The notes beneath the pieces were generated by a model. It was given only the letters and a program-made list of their open reading frames with translations. It had not been told where the DNA came from and did not search any database. A program made the translations under genes and the position numbers. Below are positions 11,161-22,390 of a DNA stretch of 64,000 bases, one piece after another. Every line of letters starts with the position of its first letter. The stretch's first letter is position 1. The stretch comes from Henricia sp. BOLD:AAB3569 (lineage: Eukaryota > Echinodermata > Asteroidea > Spinulosida > Echinasteridae), in contig JBBELK010000687.1 in NCBI GenBank assembly GCA_037783545.1, forward strand, positions 124,001 through 188,000. The letters are read 5' to 3'.

Positions 11161-14100
11161 ATTTGCCGACGTTTGGACCACACTTTGACCAAAAATCCCG
11201 TCCCAAACTGGGCCGTATCTACGACAGTCCGAAGTACTGAGCATGCGCACGAGTCAGGAGTACACCAAAGAGGTGTGTACAGACAGCCACAGGTTGCGGG
11301 AGCATCCAGGAAGCCCCAACCCCTTTTTTTCCTAAACATTGAAATTTCTCTGCAATTTCCCGGCGAAAGTCTGTCAATTTTTTAGGACAAAGTGCGCAAT
11401 ATAGAGTGTTAGGAGCATGCAAAATTTGAAGTTCGTCGGAAAAGTTTTCGACCTCCAAATTTGCCGACGTTTGGACCACACTTTGACCAAAATCCCGTCC
11501 CAAACTGGGCCGTATCTACGACAGTCCGAAGTACTGAGCATGCGCACGAGTCAGGAGTACACCAAAGAGGTGTGTACAGACAGCCACAGGTTGCGGGAGC
11601 ATCCAGGAAGCCCCAACCCCTTTTTTTCCTAAACATTGAAATTTCTCTGCAATTTCCCGGCGAAAGTCTGTCAATTTTTTAGGACAAGGTGCGCAATATA
11701 GAGTGTTAGGAGCATGCAAAATTTGAAGTTCGTCGGAAAAGTTTTCGACCTCCAAATTTGCCGACGTTTGGACCACACTTTGACCAAAATCCCGTCCCAA
11801 ACTGGGCCGTATCTACGACAGTCCGAAGTACTGAGCATGCGCACGAGTCAGGAGTACACCAAAGAGGTGTGTACAGACAGCCACAGGTTGCGGGAGCATC
11901 CAGGAAGCCCCAACCCCTTTTTTTCCTAAACATTGAAATTTCTCTGCAATTTCCCGGCGAAAGTCTGTCAATTTTTTAGGACAAGTGCGCAATATAGAGT
12001 GTTAGGAGCATGCAAAATTTGAAGTTCGTCGGAAAAGTTTTCGACCTCCAAATTTGCCGACGTTTGGACCACACTTTGACCAAAATCCCGTCCCAAACTG
12101 GGCCGTATCTACGACAGTCCGAAGTACTGAGCATGCGCACGAGTCAGGAGTACACCAAAGAGGTGTGTACAGACAGCCACAGGTTGCGGGAGCATCCAGG
12201 AAGCCCCAACCCCTTTTTTTCCTAAACATTGAAATTTCTCTGCAATTTCCCGGCGAAAGTCTGTCAATTTTTTAGGACAAGTGCGCAATATAGAGTGTTA
12301 GGAGCATGCAAAATTTGAAGTTCGTCGGAAAAGTTTTCGACCTCCAAATTTGCCGACGTTTGGACCACACTTTGACAAAAATCCCGTCCCAAACTGGGCC
12401 GTATCTACGACAGTCCGAAGTACTGAGCATGCGCACGAGTCAGGAGTACACCAAAGAGGTGTGTACAGACAGCCACAGGTTGCGGGAGCATCCAGGAAGC
12501 CCCAACCCCTTTTTTTCCTAAACATTGAAATTTCTCTGCAATTTCCCGGCGAAAGTCTGTCAATTTTTTAGGACAAGTGCGCAATATAGAGTGTTAGGAG
12601 CATGCAAAATTTGAAGTTCGTCGGAAAAGTTTTCGACCTCCAAATTTGCCGACGTTTGGACCACACTTTGACCAAAATCCCGTCCCAAACTGGGCCGTAA
12701 TCTACGACAGTCCCGAAGTACTGAGCATGCGCACGAGTCAGGAGTACACCAAAGAGGTGTGTACAGACAGCCACAGGTTGCGGGAGCATCCAGGAAGCCC
12801 CAACCCCTTTTTTTCCTAAACATTGAAATTTCTCTGCAATTTCCCGGCGAAAGTCTTTCAATTTTTTAGGACAAGTGCGCAATATAGAGTGTTAGGAGCA
12901 TGCAAAATTTGAAGTTCGTCGGAAAAGTTTTCGACCTCCAAATTTGCCGACGTTTGGACCACACTTTGACCAAAATCCCGTCCCAAACTGGGCCGTATCT
13001 ACGACAGTCCGAAGTACTGAGCATGCGCACGAGTCAGGAGTACACCAAAGAGGTGTGTACAGACAGCCACAGGTTGCGGGAGCATCCAGGAAGCCCCAAC
13101 CCCTTTTTTTCCTAAACATTGAAATTTCTCTGCAATTTCCCGGCGAAAGTCTGTCAATTTTTTAGGACAAGTGCGCAATATAGAGTGTTAGGAGCATGCA
13201 AAATTTGAAGTTCGTCGGAAAAGTTTTCGACCTCCAAATTTGCCGACGTTTGGACCACACTTTGACCAAAATCCCGTCCCAAACTGGGCCGTATCTACGA
13301 CAGTCCGAAGTACTGAGCATGCGCACGAGTCAGGAGTACACCAAAGAGGTGTGTACAGACAGCCACAGGTTGCGGGAGCATCAGGAAGCCCCAACCCCTT
13401 TTTTTCCTAAACATTGAAATTTCTCTGCAATTTCCCGGCGAAAGTCTGTCAATTTTTTAGGACAAAGTGCGCAATATAGAGTGTTAGGAGCATGCAAAAT
13501 TTGAAGTTCGTCGGAAAAGTTTTCGACCTCCAAATTTGCCGACGTTTGGACCACACTTTGACCAAAATCCCGTCCCAAACTGGGCCGTATCTACGACAGT
13601 CCGAAGTACTGAGCATGCGCACGAGTCAGGAGTACACCAAAGAGGTGTGTACAGACAGCCACAGGTTGCGGGAGCATCCAGGAAGCCCCAACCCCTTTTT
13701 TCCTAAACATTGAAATTTCTCTGCAATTTCCCGGCGAAAGTCTGTCAATTTTTTAGGACAAGTGCGCAATATAGAGTGTTAGGAGCATGCAAAATTTGAA
13801 GTTCGTCGGAAAAGTTTTCGACCTCCAAATTTGCCGACGTTTGGACCACACTTTGACCAAAATCCCGTCCCAAACTGGGCCGTATCTACGACAGTCCGAA
13901 GTACTGAGCATGCGCACGAGTCAGGAGTACACCAAAGAGGTGTGTACAGACAGCCACAGGTTGCGGGAGCATCCAGGAAGCCCCAACCCCTTTTTTTCCT
14001 AAACATTGAAATTTCTCTGCAATTTCCCGGCGAAAGTCTGTCAATTTTTTAGGACAAGTGCGCAATATAGAGTGTTAGGAGCATGCAAAATTTGAAGTTC

Positions 14101-17100
14101 GTCGGAAAAGTTTTCGACCTCCAAATTTGCCGACGTTTGGACCACACTTTGACCAAAATCCCGTCCCAAACTGGGCCGTATCTACGACAGTCCGAAGTAC
14201 TGAGCATGCGCACGAGTCAGGAGTACACCAAAGAGGTGTGTACAGACAGCCACAGGTTGCGGGAGCATCCAGGAAGCCCCAACCCCTTTTTTTCCTAAAC
14301 ATTGAAATTTCTCTGCAATTTCCCGGCGAAAGTCTGTCAATTTTTTAGGACAAGTGCGCAATATAGAGTGTTAGGAGCATGCAAAATTTGAAGTTCGTCG
14401 GAAAAGTTTTCGACCTCCAAATTTGCCGACGTTTGGACCACACTTTGACCAAAATCCCGTCCCAAACTGGGCCGTATCTACGACAGTCCGAAGTACTGAG
14501 CATGCGCACGAGTCAGGAGTACACCAAAGAGGTGTGTACAGACAGCCACAGGTTGCGGGAGCATCCAGGAAGCCCAACCCCTTTTTTTCCTAAACATTGA
14601 AATTTCTCTGCAATTTCCCGGCGAAAGTCTGTCAATTTTTTAGGACAAGTGCGCAATATAGAGTGTTAGGAGCATGCAAAATTTGAAGTTAGTCGGAAAA
14701 GTTTTCGACCTCCAAATTTGCCGACGTTTGGACCACACTTTGACCAAAATCCCGTCCCAAACTGGGCCGTATCTACGACAGTCCGAAGTACTGAGCATGC
14801 GCACGAGTCAGGAGTACACCAAAGAGGTATGTACAGACATCCACAGGTTGCGGGAGCATCCAGGAAGCCCCAACCCCTTTTTTTCCTAAACATTGAAATT
14901 TCTCTGCAATTTCCCGGCGAAAGTCTGTCAATTTTTTAGGACAAGTGCGCAATATAGAGTGTTAGGAGCATGCAAAATTTGAAGTTCGTCGGAAAAGTTT
15001 CGACCTCCAAATTTGCCGACGTTTGGACCACACTTTGACCAAAATCCCGTCCCAAACTGGGCCGTATCTACGACAGTCCGAAGTACTGAGCATGCGCACG
15101 AGTCAGGAGTACACCAAAGAGGTGTGTACAGACAGCCACAGGTTGCGGGAGCATCCAGGAAGCCCCAACCCCTTTTTTTCCTAAACATTGAAATTTCTCT
15201 GCAATTTCCCGGCGAAAGTCTGTCAATTTTTTAGGACAAGTGCGCAATATAGAGTGTTAGGAGCATGCAAAATTTGAAGTTCGTCGGAAAAGTTTTCGAC
15301 CTCCAAATTTGCCGACGTTTGGACCACACTTTGACCAAAATCCCGTCCCAAACTGGGCCGTATCTACGACAGTCCGAAGTACTGAGCATGCGCACGAGTC
15401 AGGAGTACACCAAAGAGGTGTGTACAGACAGCCACAGGTTGCGGGAGCATCCAGGAAGCCCAACCCCTTTTTTCCTAAACATTGAAATTTCTCTGCAATT
15501 TCCCGGCGAAAGTCTGTCAATTTTTTAGGACAAGTGCGCAATATAGAGTGTTAGGAGCATGCAAAATTTGAAGTTCGTCGGAAAAGTTTTCGACCTCCAA
15601 ATTTGCCGACGTTTGGACCACACTTTGACCAAAATCCCGTCCCAAACTGGGCCGTATCTACGACAGTCCGAAGTACTGAGCATGCGCACGAGTCAGGAGT
15701 ACACCAAAGAGGTGTGTACAGACAGCCACAGGTTGCGGGAGCATCCAGGAAGCCCCAACCCCTTTTTTTCCTAAACATTGAAATTTCTCTGCAATTTCCC
15801 GGCGAAAGTCTGTCAATTTTTTAGGACAAGTGCGCAATATAGAGTGTTAGGAGCATGCAAAATTTGAAGTTCGTCGGAAAAGTTTTCGACCTCCAAATTT
15901 GCCGACGTTTGGACCACACTTTGACCAAAATCCCGTCCCAAACTGGGCCGTATCTACGACAGTCCGAAGTACTGAGCATGCGCACGAGTCAGGAGTACAC
16001 CAAAGAGGTGTGTACAGACAGCCACAGGTTGCGGGAGCATCCAGGAAGCCCCAACCCCTTTTTTTCCTAAACATTGAAATTTCTCTGCAATTTCCCGGCG
16101 AAAGTCTGTCAATTTTTTAGGACAAGTGCGCAATATAGAGTGTTAGGAGCATGCACAATTTGAAGTTCGTCAAAGTTTTCGACCTCCAAATTTGCCGACG
16201 TTTGGACCACACTTTGACCAAAATCCCGTCCCAAACTGGGCCGTATCTACGACAGTCCGAAGTACTGAGCATGCGCACGAGTCAGGAGTACACCAAAGAG
16301 GTGTGTACAGACAGCCACAGGTTGCGGGAGCATCCAGGAAGCCCCAACCCCTTTTTTTCCTAAACATTGAAATTTCTCTGCAATTTCCCGGCGAAAGTCT
16401 GTCAATTTTTTAGGACAAGTGCGCAATATAGAGTGTTAGGAGCATGCAAAATTTGAAGTTCGTCGGAAAAGTTTTCGACCTCCAAATTTGCCGACGTTTG
16501 GACCACACTTTGACCAAAATCCCGTCCCAAACTGGGCCGTATCTACGACAGTCCGAAGTACTGAGCATGCGCACGAGTCAGGAGTACACCAAAGAGGTGT
16601 GTACAGACAGCCACAGGTTGCGGGAGCATCCAGGAAGCCCCAACCCCTTTTTTTCCTAAACATTGAAATTTCTCTGCAATTTCCAGGCGAAAGTCTGTCA
16701 ATTTTTTAGGACAAGTGCGCAATATAGAGTGTTAGGAGCATGCAAAATTTGAAGTTCGTCGGAAAAGTTTTCGACCTCCAAATTTGCCGACGTTTGGACC
16801 ACACTTTGACCAAAATCCCGTCCCAAACTGGGCCGTATCTACGACAGTCCGAAGTACTGAGCATGCGCACGAGTCAGGAGTACACCAAAGAGGTGTGTAC
16901 AGACAGCCACAGGTTGCGGGAGCATCCAGGAAGCCCCAACCCCTTTTTTTCCTAAACATTGAAATTTCTCTGCAATTTCCCGGCGAAAGTCTGTCAATTT
17001 TTTAGGACAAGTGCGCAATATAGAGTGTTAGGAGCATGCAAAATTTGAAGTTCGTCGGAAAAGTTTTCGACCTCCAAATTTGCCGACGTTTGGACCACAC

Positions 17101-20100
17101 TTTGACCAAAATCCCGTCCCAAACTGGGCCGTATCTACGACAGTCCGAAGTACTGAGCATGCGCACGAGTCAGGAGTACACCAAAGAGGTGTGTACAGAC
17201 AGCCACAGGTTGCGGGAGCATCCAGGAAGCCCCAACCCCTTTTTTTCCTAAACATTGAAATTTCTCTGCAATTTCCCGGCGAAAGTCTGTCAATTTTTTA
17301 GGACAAGTGCGCAATATAGAGTGTTAGGAGCATGCAAAATTTGAAGTTCGTCGGAAAAGTTTTCGACCTCCAAATTTGCCGACGTTTGGACTACACTTTG
17401 ACCAAAATCCCGTCCCAAACTGGGCCGTATCTACGACAGTCCGAAGTACTGAGCATGCGCACGAGTCAGGAGTACACCAAAGAGGTGTGTACAGACAGCC
17501 ACAGGTTGCGGGAGCATCCAGGAAGCCCAACCCCTTTTTTTCCTAAACATTGAAATTTCTCTGCAATTTCCCGGCGAAAGTCTGTCAATTTTTTAGGACA
17601 AGTGCGCAATATAGAGTGTTAGGAGCATGCAAAATTTGAAGTTCGTCGGAAAAGTTTTCGACCTCCAAATTTGCCGACGTTTGGACTACACTTTGACCAA
17701 AATCCCGTCCCAAACTGGGCCGTATCTACGACAGTCCGAAGTACTGAGCATGCGCACGAGTCAGGAGTACACCAAAGAGGTGTGTACAGACAGCCACAGG
17801 TTGCGGGAGCATCCAGGAAGCCCCAACCCCTTTTTTCCTAAACATTGAAATTTCTCTGCAATTTCCCGGCGAAAGTCTGTCAATTTTTTAGGACAAGTGC
17901 GCAATATAGAGTGTTAGGAGCATGCAAAATTTGAAGTTCGTCGGAAAAGTTTTCGACCTCCAAATTTGCCGACGTTTGGACCACACTTTGACCAAAATCC
18001 CGTCCCAAACTGGGCCGTATCTACGACAGTCCGAAGTACTGAGCATGCGCACGAGTCAGGAGTACACCAAAGAGGTGTGTACAGACAGCCACAGGTTGCG
18101 GGAGCATCCAGGAAGCCCCAACCCCTTTTTTTCCTAAACATTGAAATTTCTCTGCAATTTCCCGGCGAAAGTCTGTCAATTTTTTAGGACAAGTGCGCAA
18201 TATAGAGTGTTAGGAGCATGCAAAATTTGAAGTTCGTCGGAAAAGTTTTCGACCTCCAAATTTGCCGACGTTTGGACCACACTTTGACCCAAAATCCCGT
18301 CCCAAACTGGGCCGTATCTACGACAGTCCGAAGTACTGAGCATGCGCACGAGTCAGGAGTACACCAAAGAGGTGTGTACAGACAGCCACAGGTTGCGGGA
18401 GCATCCAGGAAGCCCCAACCCCTTTTTTTCCTAAACATTGAAATTTCTCTGCAATTTCCCGGCGAAAGTCTGTCAATTTTTTAGGACAAGTGCGCAATAT
18501 AGAGTGTTAGGAGCATGCAAAATTTGAAGTTCGTCGGAAAAGTTTTCGACCTCCAAATTTGCCGACGTTTGGACCACACTTTGACCAAAATCCCGTCCCA
18601 AACTGGGCCGTATCTACGACAGTCCGAAGTACTGAGCATGCGCACGAGTCAGGAGTACACCAAAGAGGTGTGTACAGACAGCCACAGGTTGCGGGAGCAT
18701 CCAGGAAGCCCCAACCCCTTTTTTTCCTAAACATTGAAATTTCTCTGCAATTTCCCGGCGAAAGTCTGTCAATTTTTTAGGACAAGTGCGCAATATAGAG
18801 TGTTAGGAGCATGCAAAATTTGAAGTTCGTCGGAAAAGTTTTCGACCTCCAAATTTGCCGACGTTTGGACCACACTTTGACCAAAATCCCGTCCCAAACT
18901 GGGCCGTATCTACGACAGTCCGAAGTACTGAGCATGCGCACGAGTCAGGAGTACACCAAAGAGGTGTGTACAGACAGCCACAGGTTGCGGGAGCATCCAG
19001 GAAGCCCAACCCCTTTTTTTCCTAAACATTGAAATTTCTCTGCAATTTCCCGGCGAAAGTCTGTCAATTTTTTAGGACAAGTGCGCAATATAGAGTGTTA
19101 GGAGCATGCAAAATTTGAAGTTCGTCGGAAAAGTTTTCGACCTCCAAATTTGCCGACGTTTGGACCACACTTTGACCAAAATCCCGTCCCAAACTGGGCC
19201 GTATCTACGACAGTCCGAAGTACTGAGCATGCGCACGAGTCAGGAGTACACCAAAGAGGTGTGTACAGACAGCCACAGGTTGCGGGAGCATCCAGGAAGC
19301 CCCAACCCCTTTTTTTCCTAAACATTGAAATTTCTCTGCAATTTCCCGGCGAAAGTCTGTCAATTTTTTAGGACAAGTGCGCAATATAGAGTGTTAGGAG
19401 CATGCAAAATTTGAAGTTCGTCGGAAAAGTTTTCGACCTCCAAATTTGCCGACGTTTGGACCACACTTTGACCAAAATCCCGTCCCAAACTGGGCCGTAT
19501 CTACGACAGTCCGAAGTACTGAGCATGCGCACGAGTCAGGAGTACACCAAAGAGGTGTGTACAGACAGCCACAGGTTGCGGGAGCATCCAGGAAGCCCCA
19601 ACCCCTTTTTTTCCTAAACATTGAAATTTCTCTGCAATTTCCGGCGAAAGTCTGTCAATTTTTTAGACAAGTGCGCAATATAGAGTGTTAGGAGCATGCA
19701 AAATTTGAAGTTCGTCGGAAAAGTTTTCGACCTCCAAATTTGCCGACGTTTGGACCACACTTTGACCAAAATCCCGTCCCAAACTGGGCCGTATCTACGA
19801 CAGTCCGAAGTACTGAGCATGCGCACGAGTCAGGAGTACACCAAAGAGGTGTGTACAGACAGCCACAGGTTGCGGGAGCATCCAGGAAGCCCCAACCCCT
19901 TTTTTTCCTAAACATTGAAATTTCTCTGCAATTTCCCGGCGAAAGTCTGTCAATTTTTTAGGACAAGTGCGCAATATAGAGTGTTAGGAGCATGCAAAAT
20001 TTGAAGTTCGTCGGAAAAGTTTTCGACCTCCAAATTTGCCGACGTTTGGACCACACTTTGACCAAAATCCCGTCCCAAACTGGGCCGTATCTACGACAGT

Positions 20101-21219
20101 CCGAAGTACTGAGCATGCCCACGAGTCAGGAGTACACCAAAGAGGTGTGTACAGACAGCCACAGGTTGCGGGAGCATCCAGGAAGCCCCAACCCCTTTTT
20201 TTCCTAAACATTGAAATTTCTCTGCAATTTCCCGGCGAAAGTCTGTCAATTTTTTAGGACAAGTGCGCAATATAGAGTGTTAGGAGCATGCAAAATTTGA
20301 AGTTCGTCGGAAAAGTTTTCGACCTCCAAATTTGCCGACGTTTGGACCACACTTTGACCAAAATCCCGTCCCAAACTGGGCCGTATCTACGACAGTCCGA
20401 AGTACTGAGCATGCGCACGAGTCAGGAGTACACCAAAGAGGTGTGTACAGACAGCCACAGGTTGCGGGAGCATCCAGGAAGCCCCAACCCCTTTTTTTCC
20501 TAAACATTGAAATTTCTCTGCAATTTCCCGGCGAAAGTCTGTCAATTTTTTAGGACAAGTGCGCAATATAGAGTGTTAGGAGCATGCAAAATTTGAAGTT
20601 CGTCGGAAAAGTTTTCGACCTCCAAATTTGCCGACGTTTGGACCACACTTTGACCAAAATCCCGTCCCAAACTGGGCCGTATCTACGACAGTCCGAAGTA
20701 CTGAGCATGCGCACGAGTCAGGAGTACACCAAAGAGGTGTGTACAGACAGCCACAGGTTGCGGGAGCATCCAGGAAGCCCCCAACCCCTTTTTTTCCTAA
20801 ACATTGAAATTTCTCTGCAATTTCCCGGCGAAAGTCTGTCAATTTTTTAGGACAAGTGCGCAATATAGAGTGTTAGGAGCATGCAAAATTTGAAGTTCGT
20901 CGGAAAAGTTTTCGACCTCCAAATTTGCCGACGTTTGGACCACACTTTGACCAAAATCCCGTCCCAAACTGGGCCGTATCTACGACAGTCCGAAGTACTG
21001 AGCATGCGCACGAGTCAGGAGTACACCAAAGAGGTGTGTACAGACAGCCACAGGTTGCGGGAGCATCCAGGAAGCCCCAACCCCTTTTTTTCCTAAACAT
21101 TGAAATTTCTCTGCAATTTCCCGGCGAAAGTCTGTCAATTTTTTTAGGACAAGTGCGCAATATAGAGTGTTAGGAGCATGCAAAATTTGAAGTTCGTCGG
21201 AAAAGTTTTCGACCTCCAA
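11161..21219 (+). repeat. Variable satellite block, 34 units
   Basis: About twenty 1-bp indels fall in short runs, for example an extra A near 11191 and 11390, an extra G near 11688, a lost C near 13382, 14573, 17525 and 19006, and lost bases near 19640 and 19666. One 3-bp loss (GGA) is at 16171/16172. Substitutions seen: 12377 C>A, 12857 G>T, 14691 C>A, 14829 G>A, 14840 G>T, 16156 A>C, 16685 C>A, 17392 C>T, 17687 C>T, 20119 G>C. This is the most diverged stretch in the window, yet still over 99% identical to the consensus. Confidence 0.9.
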
Positions 21220-21515
21220 ATTTGCCGACGTTTGGACCACACTTTGACCAAAATCCCGTCCCAAACTGGGCCGTATCTACGACAGTCCGAAGTACTGAGC
21301 ATGCGCACGAGTCAGGAGTACACCAAAGAGGTGTGTACAGACAGCCACAGGTTGCGGGAGCATCCAGGAAGCCCCAACCCCTTTTTTTCCTAAACATTGA
21401 AATTTCTCTGCAATTTCCCGGCGAAAGTCTGTCAATTTTTTAGGACAAGTGCGCAATATAGAGTGTTAGGAGCATGCAAAATTTGAAGTTCGTCGGAAAA
21501 GTTTTCGACCTCCAA
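21220..21515 (+). repeat. Regular satellite unit before the SINE dimer
   Basis: This is one unit of exactly 296 bp matching the consensus. Confidence 0.92.
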
Positions 21516-21603
21516 ATTTGCCGACGTTTGGACCACACTTTGACCAAAATCCCGTCCCAAACTGGGCCGTATCTACGACAGTCCGAAGTACTGAGCATGC
21601 GCA

Positions 21604-21615
21604 CGAGTCAGGAGT
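21604..21615 (+). repeat. Target-site duplication, left copy (dimer)
   Basis: CGAGTCAGGAGT, unit positions 89-100, is repeated at 22183-22194 on the other side of the SINE dimer. A direct repeat of about 12 bp is typical of LINE-driven target-primed insertion. Confidence 0.9.
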
Positions 21616-21629
21616 TGTTGTTGTTGTTG
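21616..21629 (-). repeat. (CAA)n SINE tail, copy A
   Basis: The plus strand reads TTG repeats, 14 bases beyond the target copy. This is the 3' tail of the minus-strand SINE. Its last bases overlap the target GT, consistent with priming on the target. Confidence 0.85.
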
Positions 21630-21834
21630 TATATTTTATGGCATCTTCGGCAACTAAGGCCCTTTATGCCATCAACTATACGGTTTTAGCTTTAACTATA
21701 CTATATTATCAACTTGAGATGACGAAGAAGGAGTTGCAGTTTTAGAAGTGGGAGGAAAACCCCCAGAGAAATGCCCCAGGGGAAAACCCACGCGGTCAAG
21801 TAGGGACTGCAAACCCAATCCACATACACGCCCC

Positions 21835-21888
21835 GGATTCGAACCCGGGACCCCAGAGGTGAAAGGCGAGGAAAGAACCCGTACGCCA
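21835..21888 (-). promoter_or_regulatory. Internal pol III promoter (A and B boxes), SINE copy A
   Basis: On the minus strand TGGCGTACGGG matches 9 of 11 bases of the A-box consensus and GGTTCGAATCC matches the B box fully. The starts are 43 bases apart, close to the spacing in a tRNA. Whether it is active is unknown. Confidence 0.8.
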
Positions 21889-21893
21889 CCCTA

Positions 21894-21910
21894 TGTTGTT
21901 GTTGTTGTTG
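21894..21910 (-). repeat. (CAA)n SINE tail, copy B
   Basis: Seventeen bases of TTG repeat on the plus strand, one unit longer than in the other two full tails. It joins the clipped head of copy A without a visible separate target duplication. Confidence 0.85.
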
Positions 21911-22116
21911 TATATTTTATGGCATCTTCGGCAACTAAGGCCCTTTATGCCATCAACTATACGGTTTTAGCTTTTAACTATACTATATTATCAACTTGAG
22001 ATGACGAAGAAGGAGTTGCAGTTTTAGAAGTGGGAGGAAAACCCCCAGAGAAATGCCCCAGGGGAAAACCCACGCGGTCAAGTAGGGACTGCAAACCCAA
22101 TCCACATACACGCCCC

Positions 22117-22170
22117 GGATTCGAACCCGGGACCCCAGAGGTGAAAGGCGAGGAAAGAACCCGTACGCCA
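22117..22170 (-). promoter_or_regulatory. Internal pol III promoter (A and B boxes), SINE copy B
   Basis: The box sequences and 43-base spacing are the same as in copy A. Confidence 0.8.
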
Positions 22171-22182
22171 ACCCTACCGCCC

Positions 22183-22194
22183 CGAGTCAGGAGT
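22183..22194 (+). repeat. Target-site duplication, right copy (dimer)
   Basis: CGAGTCAGGAGT, identical to 21604-21615, followed by ACACC where the monomer continues. Confidence 0.9.
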
Positions 22195-22390
22195 ACACCA
22201 AAGAGGTGTGTACAGACAGCCACAGGTTGCGGGAGCATCCAGGAAGCCCCAACCCCTTTTTTTCCTAAACATTGAAATTTCTCTGCAATTTCCCGGCGAA
22301 AGTCTGTCAATTTTTTAGGACAAGTGCGCAATATAGAGTGTTAGGAGCATGCAAAATTTGAAGTTCGTCGGAAAAGTTTTCGACCTCCAA

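Larger units (their letters stand above)
21616..21893 (-). mobile_element. tRNA-derived SINE, copy A of a tandem dimer (head clipped)
   Basis: Read on the minus strand, the element has a tRNA-like head with A box (21878-21888) and B box (21835-21845), a middle region with GTGGG and CCCAC arms about 44 bp apart, a 3' stem-loop (ATGGCAT at 21638-21644 with ATGCCAT at 21666-21672), and a (CAA)n tail at the left edge. It is 278 bp. Compared with the single copy at 25450-25734 it is the same except that the outermost 6 bases of the head and one internal A near 21887 are missing. It runs straight into the tail of copy B. SINEs are non-coding and move using a partner LINE's enzymes. I cannot assign a family. 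Confidence 0.88.
21894..22182 (-). mobile_element. tRNA-derived SINE, copy B of a tandem dimer (full length)
   Basis: This full-length minus-strand SINE is 289 bp, with A box at 22160-22170, B box at 22117-22127 and 3' stem-loop arms at 21919-21925 and 21947-21953. It differs from the single element at 25450 by one extra TTG in the tail and one extra T at 21972-21975. Its head abuts the right target copy at 22183. The T arm around TTCGAAT has 4 of 5 pairs, but the acceptor ends do not pair, so it is not a working tRNA. Confidence 0.9.
21516..22390 (+). repeat. Satellite monomer split by a SINE dimer
   Basis: This monomer is interrupted after unit position 100 by 579 extra bases: a 567-bp SINE dimer plus the 12-bp duplicated target. 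The satellite resumes in register after the second target copy. Confidence 0.95.

Noticed and set aside
21701..21889. 62-codon minus-strand frame (also at 21983-22171 and 25535-25723), and 117-codon fusions with the satellite
   Set aside because: They lie inside the SINE, covering its tRNA-like head and middle region. SINEs do not code for protein.
21616..22182. LTR retrotransposon or DNA transposon
   Set aside because: There are no terminal inverted repeats, no LTRs and no enzyme gene. The 12-bp target copies, pol III boxes and CAA tail fit a SINE; the repeat within it is a second SINE copy.
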